Positions 55,846 to 64,000 of a stretch of 64,000 nt of DNA are shown here, one piece after another (position 1 is the first letter of the stretch; every line of letters starts with the position of its first letter). A program made the translations under genes and the position numbers. This DNA comes from Williamwhitmania taraxaci (GTDB lineage Bacteria > Bacteroidota > Bacteroidia > Bacteroidales > Williamwhitmaniaceae): the NCBI RefSeq assembly GCF_900096565.1, contig NZ_FMYP01000009.1, positions 1-64,000 of the forward strand, given 5' to 3'. The notes below the pieces were generated by a model that was given only the letters and a program-made list of their open reading frames with translations, did not search any database and had not been told where the DNA came from.

Positions 55846-58800
55846 ATGCAAATTAAGAGATTCGTCATTGTTTTTGTTACTGTAGTATTGAGCTTTGCTC
55901 CTTATTGGGGAAATGCTCAATTTGTTGCGCCTATAAATAATGTTCAACGTTTTTCCATTGATAATGGGCTTTCGCAGTCTGCGGTTCAAAGTTTATACCT
56001 AGATAGCAAAGGCTTCTTATGGATAGGTACTCAGGATGGACTGAACCGCTATGATGGCTATTCCTTCAAGGTTTATCGGAATAGGCCCATGGACTCGACT
56101 TCTGTTTGTAATAATTATATATACTCAATTAGCGAGGATTCTAATGGCAATATGTGGTTCGGAACACAGGAAGGGGTTTGCCGGTATAATCGTAGTTCAG
56201 ACAACTTTAGTAACTTCTATAGCATCCGAACTGGCAAAAATTCCCTTTCAAGTAAGTCTGTTTACTATGTGTATGTGGACAGGTTAGGTAAGGTGTGGAT
56301 GAAAACTTTTGAAACTATAAATTGTTTTAACCCAGACAATAAAAGTGTTACGATTTACCACCACTACAATGATCCTTTTAATACTGCCATCAATAGTAAT
56401 GATTTCTGTATCTATGAAGATAAAGTGGGTCGGCTTTGGGTCGGAACCAAGGATGGACTCAATATTCTGGATAAGAAACGGGGCATATTTAAGCGCTATT
56501 CTTCCAACTCCAATCCATCCTCGCTAAGCAATGATCGTGTAAAGCATATATTTGAGGATTCAAAGGGTCGCTTATGGGTGAGTACCCAGGATGGAATTAA
56601 TCTTTTCGATCCGAAGAGTGATTCTTTTATGCGTTTTTTTCCTGGCGACAAATTGCATCCCGGATGGAATGTAGCCAATCTATTATTTGAATGTAAGCGT
56701 GGTGATATGTGGCTTGCATCCGACGAAGGGGTCGCTGCATTTGATCCCAATACTGGTCGAATCATTAGTTACGATAAGATATTTTCGGTTAAGCAGTTGT
56801 CTTATACGAATACTGTTACATCCATTGTTGAGGATGCCAATAGTAATTTGTGGATTGGAACATTTCAGGGTTTAATTAAATTGGATTATCGTGAGCCTAA
56901 GTTTACTACTATTTCTACAAACGCTTCTGGTGTCGACCTTTTTGGAAATAATTTGATTGCTTCTCTTTATTCCGAGGATGGCATTATTAACGTAGGAACG
57001 TGGGGAAGTGGACTTTATCGCTACAACAGGAAGAGCCATGCAATCAAACATTTTTCTACTAAATCGGGACAGATAGTCAATGACTATATCCATAGCATTT
57101 GTAAAACCTCATGGGGCGATATGCTCTATGGAACTCGCGATGGTGTAATGGTTTTCGATGAAAATCGCCAGCTTTTGGTAGATTTTTTTCAGTATTACCA
57201 GATATCTCCGCAATCAATATTTAAGGGCAATCGGGTAAATGCGATACAGGAAGATTCCATGGGGAATCTCTGGTTTGCAACAACCTATGGTTTATACCGA
57301 TTTAATGGTCAGCGTCTTGATCGTATTGATCGAGACGCAAATGACTCTTTGTTGTTGACTAATAGCGACATCAGGGCCCTTGCAATGGGGAGGAGTGGAA
57401 CCATCTGGATAGGAACAGCTAGTGGATTGAATTCATTTAATTCAACTAATGGAACGGTTAAGCAAATAAAGCGGAAAGAGCCCTATGTGGGCGATGGATT
57501 ACTTAACAATGAGATTCTGTCGTTGCTAGTGGATAGCCGTGGCTCTCTTTGGGTTGGCACAATCGGTGGTCTTAGTCATTTAGATCCGATTTCCGGTAAA
57601 TTTAGCCAATATACAGAAAAGGAAGGACTGCCGAATGATTTGATTTATGCCATCGAAGAGGATGGTTGGGGAATGATTTGGGTTAGTACCAACAGGGGAA
57701 TTGCGAAGATTGATCCGGAGGCGCTCCGCATATTGAAATTTGACATTCACGATGGATTACAGTCTTACGAATATAATGTTGGCGCGAGTTTTAAAAGTAA
57801 ATCGGGCGAGTTATTCTTTGGTGGTATTAATGGACTTAATGCGTTTTTCCCGGATTCCATAAAGATCAATGATATTCCTCCGGCTATGGAGTTCTCTTCA
57901 TTCAAGTTATATACGCACAAAGGTGTTAGTGAACTTCCTGTCATAAATGGGGGCGTTAACTTAGTCCCAAAGGATTGCAATTTCTTTACGGTGGAATTTT
58001 CTTCTCTCGACTTTTCAACGCCTTCAAAAAATCTCTATCGCTACATTCTCGAAGGCTTCGATAACCAGTGGGTAGAACTGGGTCCGAAGAATATTGTTTC
58101 CTTTACTAATCTACGTCCAGGAACATACACCTTACGGGTTCAAGGTACTAATGCCGATGGAGTTTGGAATCTGATGGGGATAAGTATAGAAATTGTTATA
58201 AAAACAAATTTTTGGAATACTCAATTTGCTCGTGGGCTATTTATTGTTGTTTTCATTCTTGGCGTTTTATTCTTTCTGTGGTTTCGTACACGAGGACTAA
58301 GGGAGTCGAGACGTCTTTTACATGAGCGGGAATCTGCTATTGCTGAGGTTCATAAGCAAAAGGAGGAATTGGTGGTAAAGAATAAAAGCATCACCGATAG
58401 CATTACCTACGCAAAGCGGATTCAAGAAGCCCTTTTGCCCTCAATGAATCTTTTTAAGAAAATTATTCCGGAGTCATTTATTTTGTATATGCCAAAGGAT
58501 ATCGTGAGTGGTGATTTCTACTGGATAAATGAAACGAAGGATAAAATTTTTGTGGCGGTGGTGGATTGTACCGGACATGGAGTTCCTGGTGCTTTTATGT
58601 CGATAATTGGCTTCGAATTGTTGCGTAGTATTACAACCATTCAGAAGGTGGACGACGCCGCAGAGATTCTGAATAGGCTCAACAAGGGTGTTAATGAAAC
58701 CTTTCGTACTACAGATGATGATGTTGCAGTGAAGGATGGAATGGATGTTGCCTTTTGCGTGATCGATAAAAAGGCCAAGAAAGTTCAGTTCTCTGGAGCG

Positions 58801-59145
58801 TTTAATAATATGTATATTGTTCGGGAGGATAAAATCATTGAGGTGAAGGGTGATCGGTATGCGGTTGGATTGATTGCTGAAGGCGAGCATACATTTTCTA
58901 GCGAAATGATTGATTTAGAGACGGGTGATATGCTCTACCTGTTCACGGATGGATTTGTAGATCAATTCGGTGGTCCCGAAGGCAAGAAATACAAGTTTAG
59001 ACGGTTCCGACATCTTTTGCTAAATATCCACAGTGAACCGCTTGATGTTCAGAGGCGGTTACTTGAGGAGAATATGATGGATTGGCGGAAAGGCCATGAG
59101 CAGGTTGATGATATTTTGATCATTGGTATCAATCCTTTGGTGTAA
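55846..59145 (+). CDS. Two-component-type propeller sensor with SpoIIE phosphatase output
   Basis: The 1099-residue protein has a signal peptide (1-24), about fourteen propeller repeats of the two-component-regulator type in the periplasm (pattern LWIGTxxGLNRYD, residues about 35-670), and a Y_Y_Y Ig-like domain (about 700-785, NLYRYILEGFDNQWVELG). One membrane helix (about 794-817) and a short coiled coil with SITYAKRIQEALLPS follow. The output is a SpoIIE/PP2C serine phosphatase domain (about 870-1099) with VSGDFYW near 888 and DCTGHGVPGAFMS near 907, the metal-binding signatures. In this class a periplasmic ligand would control dephosphorylation, often of an anti-sigma antagonist. No partner gene is adjacent, so the target is unknown. 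Confidence 0.92.
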   Translation: MQIKRFVIVFVTVVLSFAPYWGNAQFVAPINNVQRFSIDNGLSQSAVQSLYLDSKGFLWIGTQDGLNRYDGYSFKVYRNRPMDSTSVCNNYIYSISEDSNGNMWFGTQEGVCRYNRSSDNFSNFYSIRTGKNSLSSKSVYYVYVDRLGKVWMKTFETINCFNPDNKSVTIYHHYNDPFNTAINSNDFCIYEDKVGRLWVGTKDGLNILDKKRGIFKRYSSNSNPSSLSNDRVKHIFEDSKGRLWVSTQDGINLFDPKSDSFMRFFPGDKLHPGWNVANLLFECKRGDMWLASDEGVAAFDPNTGRIISYDKIFSVKQLSYTNTVTSIVEDANSNLWIGTFQGLIKLDYREPKFTTISTNASGVDLFGNNLIASLYSEDGIINVGTWGSGLYRYNRKSHAIKHFSTKSGQIVNDYIHSICKTSWGDMLYGTRDGVMVFDENRQLLVDFFQYYQISPQSIFKGNRVNAIQEDSMGNLWFATTYGLYRFNGQRLDRIDRDANDSLLLTNSDIRALAMGRSGTIWIGTASGLNSFNSTNGTVKQIKRKEPYVGDGLLNNEILSLLVDSRGSLWVGTIGGLSHLDPISGKFSQYTEKEGLPNDLIYAIEEDGWGMIWVSTNRGIAKIDPEALRILKFDIHDGLQSYEYNVGASFKSKSGELFFGGINGLNAFFPDSIKINDIPPAMEFSSFKLYTHKGVSELPVINGGVNLVPKDCNFFTVEFSSLDFSTPSKNLYRYILEGFDNQWVELGPKNIVSFTNLRPGTYTLRVQGTNADGVWNLMGISIEIVIKTNFWNTQFARGLFIVVFILGVLFFLWFRTRGLRESRRLLHERESAIAEVHKQKEELVVKNKSITDSITYAKRIQEALLPSMNLFKKIIPESFILYMPKDIVSGDFYWINETKDKIFVAVVDCTGHGVPGAFMSIIGFELLRSITTIQKVDDAAEILNRLNKGVNETFRTTDDDVAVKDGMDVAFCVIDKKAKKVQFSGAFNNMYIVREDKIIEVKGDRYAVGLIAEGEHTFSSEMIDLETGDMLYLFTDGFVDQFGGPEGKKYKFRRFRHLLLNIHSEPLDVQRRLLEENMMDWRKGHEQVDDILIIGINPLV

Positions 59146-59223
59146 TCAATTGCATATAGTTCGCAACGAACCTATCTCTATTATGGATAGATCCGTTATT
59201 CAATCAAACAAATTTGAGTTAGA

Positions 59224-60831
59224 CTATTGTCCTTTTCTTTTGAGGAATTTAACCAGTAGTATTGGCAGCATCAGGAGCGTGAGGAGTGTCGCGATTCGAC
59301 CAATATAGTCACCCCAAACAGCGTAAAAGGTGATCTTGTTGTTGGTAACAACTTCACCCTTAATGTAACCACGCTGCCACCATCCCAGCCTTTTTACTAC
59401 TTCACCTTTAAGATTAATGATTGCTGAGATTCCTGTATTAGCTGATCGTGCAATGTATCTTCGTGTTTCAATAGCCCTAAGCGATGAGTATGAGAGGTGT
59501 TGCCGGTAACCTGGTGTGTCGCCCCACCAGCCATCGTTTGTGATTATAGCTCCTACGTTTGCACCATTCCTCACCCATCCTGAATAGTACTCTCCATACA
59601 CTGATTCGTAGCATATGGCTGGTGCAACTCGGATACTATCGTTGCTCGATTGGAATACTGTTCGCTCTTCTTGCGTTCCTAAACTGCCTATTGTTCCACC
59701 CAAATTGACAGCGAGTTCTTCTATGAATGGGAGATACTCTAGGTAAGGCATCTTTTCAACACCCACCACCAGCAGGGATTTGTGGTACACTCGAAAGCCG
59801 CTTGTATTTATTTGGAGTGCGGCGTTGTATCTATCATAAAATTGGTTAGCATCGGAATATTTCCGAGCAGTTGGTGTAGGCTTATACGGTGTATCGTAGG
59901 TTTTCATGGAAGTCATTCCCACAATCATACTGGCGTTTGGATGCTGCTCCATAAATTGTTTTACCATAGCTATCGATGGGGCGAGTTCTAGTGACTCCTC
60001 CATTATTCTCCCCTGAAGTGCTGTCTCGGGCCCAAGAATTAGTTTTGTGCTCGAATCGACGGCTTCAGCAGCAAGGTTTAGAAGAATTGCTGTTTGTTCT
60101 TCGGACGACAAACCATCGAATTTTTCGTGGTAAGGGTCAATGTTGGGTTGTAGTAAGACAACGTTTACCTTTTTACCAGTTTCCACAACGTTGTAATAGA
60201 TTATTGTGGAGGTGATAATTGGAAGGAGCACAATACATAGCGTCACTATAGTCATCTTGTAGGCATGTCGCTTTCCTCTATCAATAATGGATATGATTGT
60301 CGAGAATAAGACAACATTTACTAGTAATGCCCAAAGAGATCCTCCAAAAATGCCAGTATACTCATACCACTGAATGAAAAATGTGTCTTTTGCAAAACCA
60401 TTTCCAAGTGTAAGCCATGGAAAACTTATTTCGGCGTTAGTGTAGAAGTATTCGAAGGCAATCCAAAAGAATATAAGGCTAATGTAACCGGGTGTTTGAC
60501 CAAGCCTTTTTTTTGTTATATGAAAAAGTGCAAAAACGAGGCTGCCAAAAGTGGCATGAATGATAATTGCAGCAATCAAACCGGCAGTTGCTGCATTTTT
60601 TATCCACCATGTGTCAATTCCAGCCCATATTGCCATTGCCAATGCTGCGTACATTATGACTGTCCGTGTTCTTGCATTCTTCTCGGAGAGTAGGTGCTCT
60701 GCGTATAGTATTGGAGTAAAAGCAAATAGGAGAATTAGGCCTGAAAAACTTTCATACCATGGCAGGGCTAAAAGTAGGCCGCTTGCAATGCTTAATAGAA
60801 GCGGAAGTCTTTTTGATTCTAATATTTTCAT
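59224..60831 (-). CDS. lnt: Apolipoprotein N-acyltransferase
   Basis: Lnt adds the third acyl chain to lipoproteins in the inner membrane. The 535-residue protein has six to seven N-terminal helices (residues 1-220), then a periplasmic nitrilase-like domain. Its catalytic triad is visible: Glu269 in LGPETAL, Lys351 in YHKSLL and Cys407 in PAICYES. One helix ends the protein (about 508-528). It converges with the sensor phosphatase gene. The nitrilase domain lacks no key residue, so it should be active. Confidence 0.96.
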   Translation of the reverse strand: MKILESKRLPLLLSIASGLLLALPWYESFSGLILLFAFTPILYAEHLLSEKNARTRTVIMYAALAMAIWAGIDTWWIKNAATAGLIAAIIIHATFGSLVFALFHITKKRLGQTPGYISLIFFWIAFEYFYTNAEISFPWLTLGNGFAKDTFFIQWYEYTGIFGGSLWALLVNVVLFSTIISIIDRGKRHAYKMTIVTLCIVLLPIITSTIIYYNVVETGKKVNVVLLQPNIDPYHEKFDGLSSEEQTAILLNLAAEAVDSSTKLILGPETALQGRIMEESLELAPSIAMVKQFMEQHPNASMIVGMTSMKTYDTPYKPTPTARKYSDANQFYDRYNAALQINTSGFRVYHKSLLVVGVEKMPYLEYLPFIEELAVNLGGTIGSLGTQEERTVFQSSNDSIRVAPAICYESVYGEYYSGWVRNGANVGAIITNDGWWGDTPGYRQHLSYSSLRAIETRRYIARSANTGISAIINLKGEVVKRLGWWQRGYIKGEVVTNNKITFYAVWGDYIGRIATLLTLLMLPILLVKFLKRKGQ

Positions 60832-61149
60832 AATCTCTCTTTTCTGGTATTCGAATTTAGCGCAAATTTTAACTTAAATTTTGAAACAATGACTGTTTTC
60901 CAGGGAATGTTTTCGTAATAATTGGCGTAATTTGTCATCGGTATTATCTGCCTCAATTAAAAGGTAGTATTTCTGTTATTTGTCGAACGCGGTGTGGCTA
61001 ATGATCATTGTTTCGTAATTGCAAGTAGGACTTATGCGGTCTGTCTAGATGTGCAATATCCACGGGGTTAGATGAAAAACATTTGTTAACTTTGGTCCTT
61101 TGTTCTTGATTGTATATTTGATAGTAGTTATAACGGAATTTGGTTTATA
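60832..61149. other. Divergent intergenic region between lnt and the LysE-type gene
   Basis: The 318 bases contain the promoter of the LysE-type gene at 61092-61120. The minus-strand side has only a weak AAAATTTG element for lnt. No gene or repeat is visible. Confidence 0.5.
61092..61120 (+). promoter_or_regulatory. Promoter of the LysE-type gene
   Basis: TTG (61092-61094), an 18-base spacer and TATATTTG (61113-61120) match the Bacteroidota consensus. Transcription would start near 61127, about 23 bases before the ATG. Confidence 0.6.
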
Positions 61150-61791
61150 ATGGGTTTAGTATTATTGATTAAAGGAATAATTGTTGGTTTATTAGCATCT
61201 ATTCCGCTTGGGCCAATTGGTGTTATTTGCATTCAAAGAACAATAAACAAAGGGAGATTGTCTGGGTTCATGTCGGGTATTGGTGCTGCTACAGCGGATA
61301 CCATTTTTGCTACTATTGCAGGCTTTAGCCTAACCTTTATTATTAATTTTATAGAGGAGAAGCAGTTTTTCTTTCAAGTTGCTGGTGGATTTATTGTTAT
61401 GGCTTTGGGTATTAGTATATTCTACACCAATCCAATTCGTCAGTTAAAAAGACATCGAAAAAACAAAGGTAGCCTCATCGAGGATTATCTATCGGTTCTT
61501 TTTTTGACAATAACCAATCCCTTGGCAGTATTCCTTTTTATTGGCCTTTTTGCAACACTGCGTATTGTATCGCCTGGGGGTAATGTTCTTTACGCTGGGA
61601 TTTTACTTAGTGGAGTCTTTATTGGTGCCGCTGCTTGGTGGTTGGTATTGAGTACCGTAGTAAATCGTTTTAGAGCAAGGTTTCGCTTGAAACAACTTTG
61701 GTATATAAATAAGATTTCAGGAGGGGTAATATTTATTTTGGGATTAATTGCTGCTTTTGAGACGCTTTTGCCTTTTTTTGCTAACTTGTAG
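61150..61791 (+). CDS. LysE-family translocator
   Basis: The 213-residue inner-membrane protein has six hydrophobic segments and the LysE signature near the start (ASIPLGPIGVICIQRTINKG) and the middle NPLAVFLFIGLFA. Members export amino acids or related small molecules. The substrate cannot be assigned. It has its own promoter, and the kinase gene follows 86 bases after its stop, possibly as a second gene of the same transcript. Confidence 0.9.
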   Translation: MGLVLLIKGIIVGLLASIPLGPIGVICIQRTINKGRLSGFMSGIGAATADTIFATIAGFSLTFIINFIEEKQFFFQVAGGFIVMALGISIFYTNPIRQLKRHRKNKGSLIEDYLSVLFLTITNPLAVFLFIGLFATLRIVSPGGNVLYAGILLSGVFIGAAAWWLVLSTVVNRFRARFRLKQLWYINKISGGVIFILGLIAAFETLLPFFANL

Positions 61792-61877
61792 ATGTATTTT
61801 ATTTGTCCTAATTTCGACGAAATAGCTTTAAATGTATGCCTAATCCAAATGTTATTTTCAAAATATTTCAATTTAAT

Positions 61878-63602
61878 ATGGCTGAAAGCCTACCCGATGA
61901 TTTGAAACGCAAGGTTGCTGCGTTGAATCTATTTGGGCTTGTTTCTGTAACTCTTTTTACTGTATATGCCATAATTGGACTGTTAACAGAAGCTGATGTT
62001 ATAGTAATTGCTTCTCTTGCAGCATTGCTTTTGACACTTCTCTCCATTTTATTTCTCAATCGAAGAGGCAAAGTAACCCTCTCTGCCTATACTTTGATTT
62101 TAAGCTATATGGTTGTTGGTTTGGGTATGGCTTATACTGGTGTTTCTGACCAGTTTTCCCTCCTAAATAGTTACTTTTTACCTTTGTTTGCAGTGTTTAT
62201 GCTTTCAAGTAACCGTGCCCTGTTGGTATCCTCACTCTATTTGGGGTTGGTTTCTGCATTACTTTTTTTCCCACTTTTCGATAGGGTAATAGCCTTTAGT
62301 TTATCCTTTAAAATTACATTTTTCGTCTCCTATATCTTAGTTTTCCTTACAAGTTGGTTTGTTGAGTATTTTTGGATTTCAGTTCAATCGGATCTAGAGA
62401 AGCAAGTGCTTGTTGAACGGAATGCGACAAAGCGCAAGGATGAGTTTATTGCGAGCCTCTCACATCAGATAAGAACTCCTCTTAATAACATAATGGTTAT
62501 TGCCAACTTGGTAGACAGTTTGGCCGAGGATGAGAAGATGAAGGACTTAATTGATACTATTCATGCTTCGACCAACAATTTGGTGAATGTCGTAAATAGT
62601 ATGGTAGAGGTTGCAAACGTTGATGTGACTGAACGTGACAGTTTTATTATCAACTTTAATCTAAGCCAAACAGTTGCGAATACCATTAAGCTCTTCGCCC
62701 ACCAGTATTCCAGCAATATTCAGTTTAATCTCAAAATCGATGAAATTATTCCTTCTTCATTAGGTGGCGAGCCAGTGAAAATTAAGCAAATATTTCTCAA
62801 CCTGATTGAATCACTCATAAAAGCCAAGAGCAATAATAAGATTCTCATTGATATAGTGGTAAAGAAGTTAAGTGAATCTCCTGAAAGGGTTGAGTTACTT
62901 TTCGAATTGCGAAGCAATAGCCCAATTTTCATTCCCACTGGAGATGGTCGTAATCAGTTGATTACAAACGACATGGTTGGTAATGCAATTGGTAGTCAAG
63001 TGCTCGTAGATGTGCTCGACTTAAGGATTACGCAACGATTAATAGAATCGAATGGGGGACGTTTATCTATTAACCTCCATTCTGAAACTTCTGTATTCTC
63101 TTTTCCCTATTCGTTCTACAAGGTTGTCGATATAAATGCTTTAACACGGGAAGAGTTGGATGGGCAAAGTATGCAAAACAATTTATCAACTTCTCCGAAT
63201 AGCTTAATGAGGAAGGTGGATTTAGCTGATGCAAATGTTTTACTCGTTGAAGACAACTTGATTAACCAGAAAATTGTAATTCTGAGTTTAAAGAAACTTG
63301 TTAAAAACATTGAGATTGCGAATAATGGCAAGGAGGCTTTAGATAAGTTTGGAACTAGCCGTTTCGATATTATCTTAATGGATATACAGATGCCCATTAT
63401 GAACGGCATTGTTACAACGCGTAAGATTCGTGAGATTGAATCATCAACGAATACACACACACCGATTATTGCCATTACTGCAAACGCACTGCAGGGCGAT
63501 AGAGAAGAGTGTATTAGTGCAGGGATGGATGAATACTTGAGTAAGCCATTCCAGATTGAGGTGCTGATACAGAAGATGAAAAAATTACTGCAGGGCAGCT
63601 AA
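61878..63602 (+). CDS. Hybrid histidine kinase/response regulator with degenerate ATPase domain
   Basis: The 574-residue protein has six membrane segments (about 15-160) and a dimerisation helix with the phospho-acceptor His196 in SHQIRTPLNN. An ATPase-like region (about 250-420) and a C-terminal receiver (about 450-570) with the phospho-acceptor Asp502 in LMDIQMP, Thr in ITANA and Lys in SKPF complete it. The ATPase region has lost its N box (NLIESLIKA, no Asn at the Mg site) and shows no DxGxG G1 box, so autophosphorylation is doubtful while the receiver looks intact. An upstream in-frame ATG at 61836 would add 14 residues. I prefer 61878, which begins the conserved-looking MAESLPDDLKRK. 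Confidence 0.88.
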   Translation: MAESLPDDLKRKVAALNLFGLVSVTLFTVYAIIGLLTEADVIVIASLAALLLTLLSILFLNRRGKVTLSAYTLILSYMVVGLGMAYTGVSDQFSLLNSYFLPLFAVFMLSSNRALLVSSLYLGLVSALLFFPLFDRVIAFSLSFKITFFVSYILVFLTSWFVEYFWISVQSDLEKQVLVERNATKRKDEFIASLSHQIRTPLNNIMVIANLVDSLAEDEKMKDLIDTIHASTNNLVNVVNSMVEVANVDVTERDSFIINFNLSQTVANTIKLFAHQYSSNIQFNLKIDEIIPSSLGGEPVKIKQIFLNLIESLIKAKSNNKILIDIVVKKLSESPERVELLFELRSNSPIFIPTGDGRNQLITNDMVGNAIGSQVLVDVLDLRITQRLIESNGGRLSINLHSETSVFSFPYSFYKVVDINALTREELDGQSMQNNLSTSPNSLMRKVDLADANVLLVEDNLINQKIVILSLKKLVKNIEIANNGKEALDKFGTSRFDIILMDIQMPIMNGIVTTRKIREIESSTNTHTPIIAITANALQGDREECISAGMDEYLSKPFQIEVLIQKMKKLLQGS

Positions 63603-63616
63603 TAGCCTTACAAAAG

Positions 63617-63642
63617 ATCCGACTTTTAGGTCGGATTTTTTT
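63617..63642 (+). terminator. Terminator of the hybrid kinase gene
   Basis: ATCCGAC (63617-63623) and GTCGGAT (63630-63636) form a 7-bp stem with a TTTTAG loop, followed by a run of six to seven Ts, 15 bases after the stop. Confidence 0.88.
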
Positions 63643-63796
63643 ATTTCCCTTATCACACTTGTGTCGATAATATGTTAATGACAGTATAAGAGCTCTAGTT
63701 GTGGCTGGTTTTATTGCAATGGCCACTGTTGCTCACATCTCTTGTATTGCTGTTTTGCGGAATATGTATTGGTTCTATTTGTGGATAGTGGCTATA

Positions 63797-63829
63797 AAAA
63801 AAGCCTCGAACAACTTGTCCGAGGCTTTT
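63797..63829 (-). terminator. Terminator of the thioredoxin-fold gene
   Basis: AAAAGCCTCG (63799-63808) pairs with CGAGGCTTTT (63820-63829) around an 11-base loop. On the minus strand seven Ts follow. It lies 20 bases after the minus-strand stop at 63849. Confidence 0.85.
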
Positions 63830-63848
63830 CTGTGTCTAAATGAGTCAA

Positions 63849-64000
63849 TTATTGCCTTTTAGCAAACTCTGACTTTGCTTTTTCAAGCATCTCAATAAAA
63901 CTGTCAATGTTTTCATTGAAAGGGTAAGGCTCAACTAGTGGTTTTTCGTTGTGGTCAATAACCATGTAGTATGGAAGTCCATTTATGCGAAATTTTCCAA
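63849..64000 (-). CDS. C-terminal end of a thioredoxin-fold protein (partial)
   Basis: The minus-strand frame is open to the window edge and gives the last 50 residues, starting GKFRINGLPYYMVIDHNEKP. The LPYYMVID strand with the cis-Pro position and the following charged turn fits the thioredoxin/TlpA-like fold. The CxxC site would lie outside the window, so oxidoreductase activity cannot be judged. The end is a helix (NIDSFIEMLEKAKSEFAKRQ). Confidence 0.7.
   Translation of the reverse strand, partial: GKFRINGLPYYMVIDHNEKPLVEPYPFNENIDSFIEMLEKAKSEFAKRQ

Overview
The window is bacterial chromosome from a member of the Bacteroidota, most likely an anaerobic or fermentative Bacteroidales/Marinilabiliales-type organism. 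Four signs point there. Three secreted proteins end in type IX secretion sorting domains (two type A, one CHU_C/type B). Several promoters fit the Bacteroidota pattern TTG-N17/19-TAnnTTTG. The S10-spc-alpha ribosomal cluster lacks tuf and adk and runs secY-map-infA-rpmJ. Phylum-typical genes are present: DUF4290, a 1099-residue propeller/SpoIIE sensor and a degenerate EF-G paralogue. A HydF H-cluster maturase implies an [FeFe]-hydrogenase elsewhere in the genome. I see no rRNA, tRNA or CRISPR array.

Layout. At 1-1191 there is the tail of an unknown gene, a 5'-truncated Imm49-like immunity gene and a palindrome-rich gap. At 1192-7042 are hydF, an exopolyphosphatase/NtrC-type regulator pair, an ECF sigma factor overlapping a membrane protein, and a secreted polysaccharide deacetylase. 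At 7085-10785 are two T9SS cargo proteins (an M1 peptidase and a leucine-rich-repeat/Big2 protein). At 11013-21354 are penicillin-binding protein 1C and an alpha-2-macroglobulin, a pair usually found side by side, here separated by an orphan chemotaxis receptor and about 1 kb of repeats, including twelve in-register 23-bp units. At 21641-22978 is a T9SS type B protein. At 23.1-24.0 kb an IS200/RAYT-like Y1 transposase is embedded in REP-like palindromes.

At 24137-30328 are a UvrD/PcrA helicase, a DUF4290 protein, MurA (with Asp replacing the fosfomycin-target Cys), GrpE and DnaJ. At 30665-33364 are an ABC-2 (NatAB-like) exporter and a small membrane protein. At 33668-35824, on the minus strand, is an EF-G paralogue whose GTPase motifs are altered. 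It is divergent from the translation cluster at 36195-54008 (rpsL to rplQ, with fusA, secY, map, infA and rpoA), which is read from tandem promoters and ends in a strong terminator before eno. At 55846-64000 are the propeller/SpoIIE sensor phosphatase, Lnt, a LysE-type exporter, a hybrid histidine kinase with a degenerate ATPase domain, and the end of a thioredoxin-fold protein.

How the genes fit together. Much of the window is core growth machinery: translation, peptidoglycan precursor synthesis, chaperones, glycolysis and lipoprotein maturation. Around it lie envelope defence (alpha-2-macroglobulin, PBP1C), T9SS-exported surface proteins and sensory proteins. The least explained material is non-coding: the 23-bp double array, the palindrome clusters at 0.9, 15.4 and 23-24 kb, and a terminator-like module present after two neighbouring genes. 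I did not find a clearly new multi-gene system.
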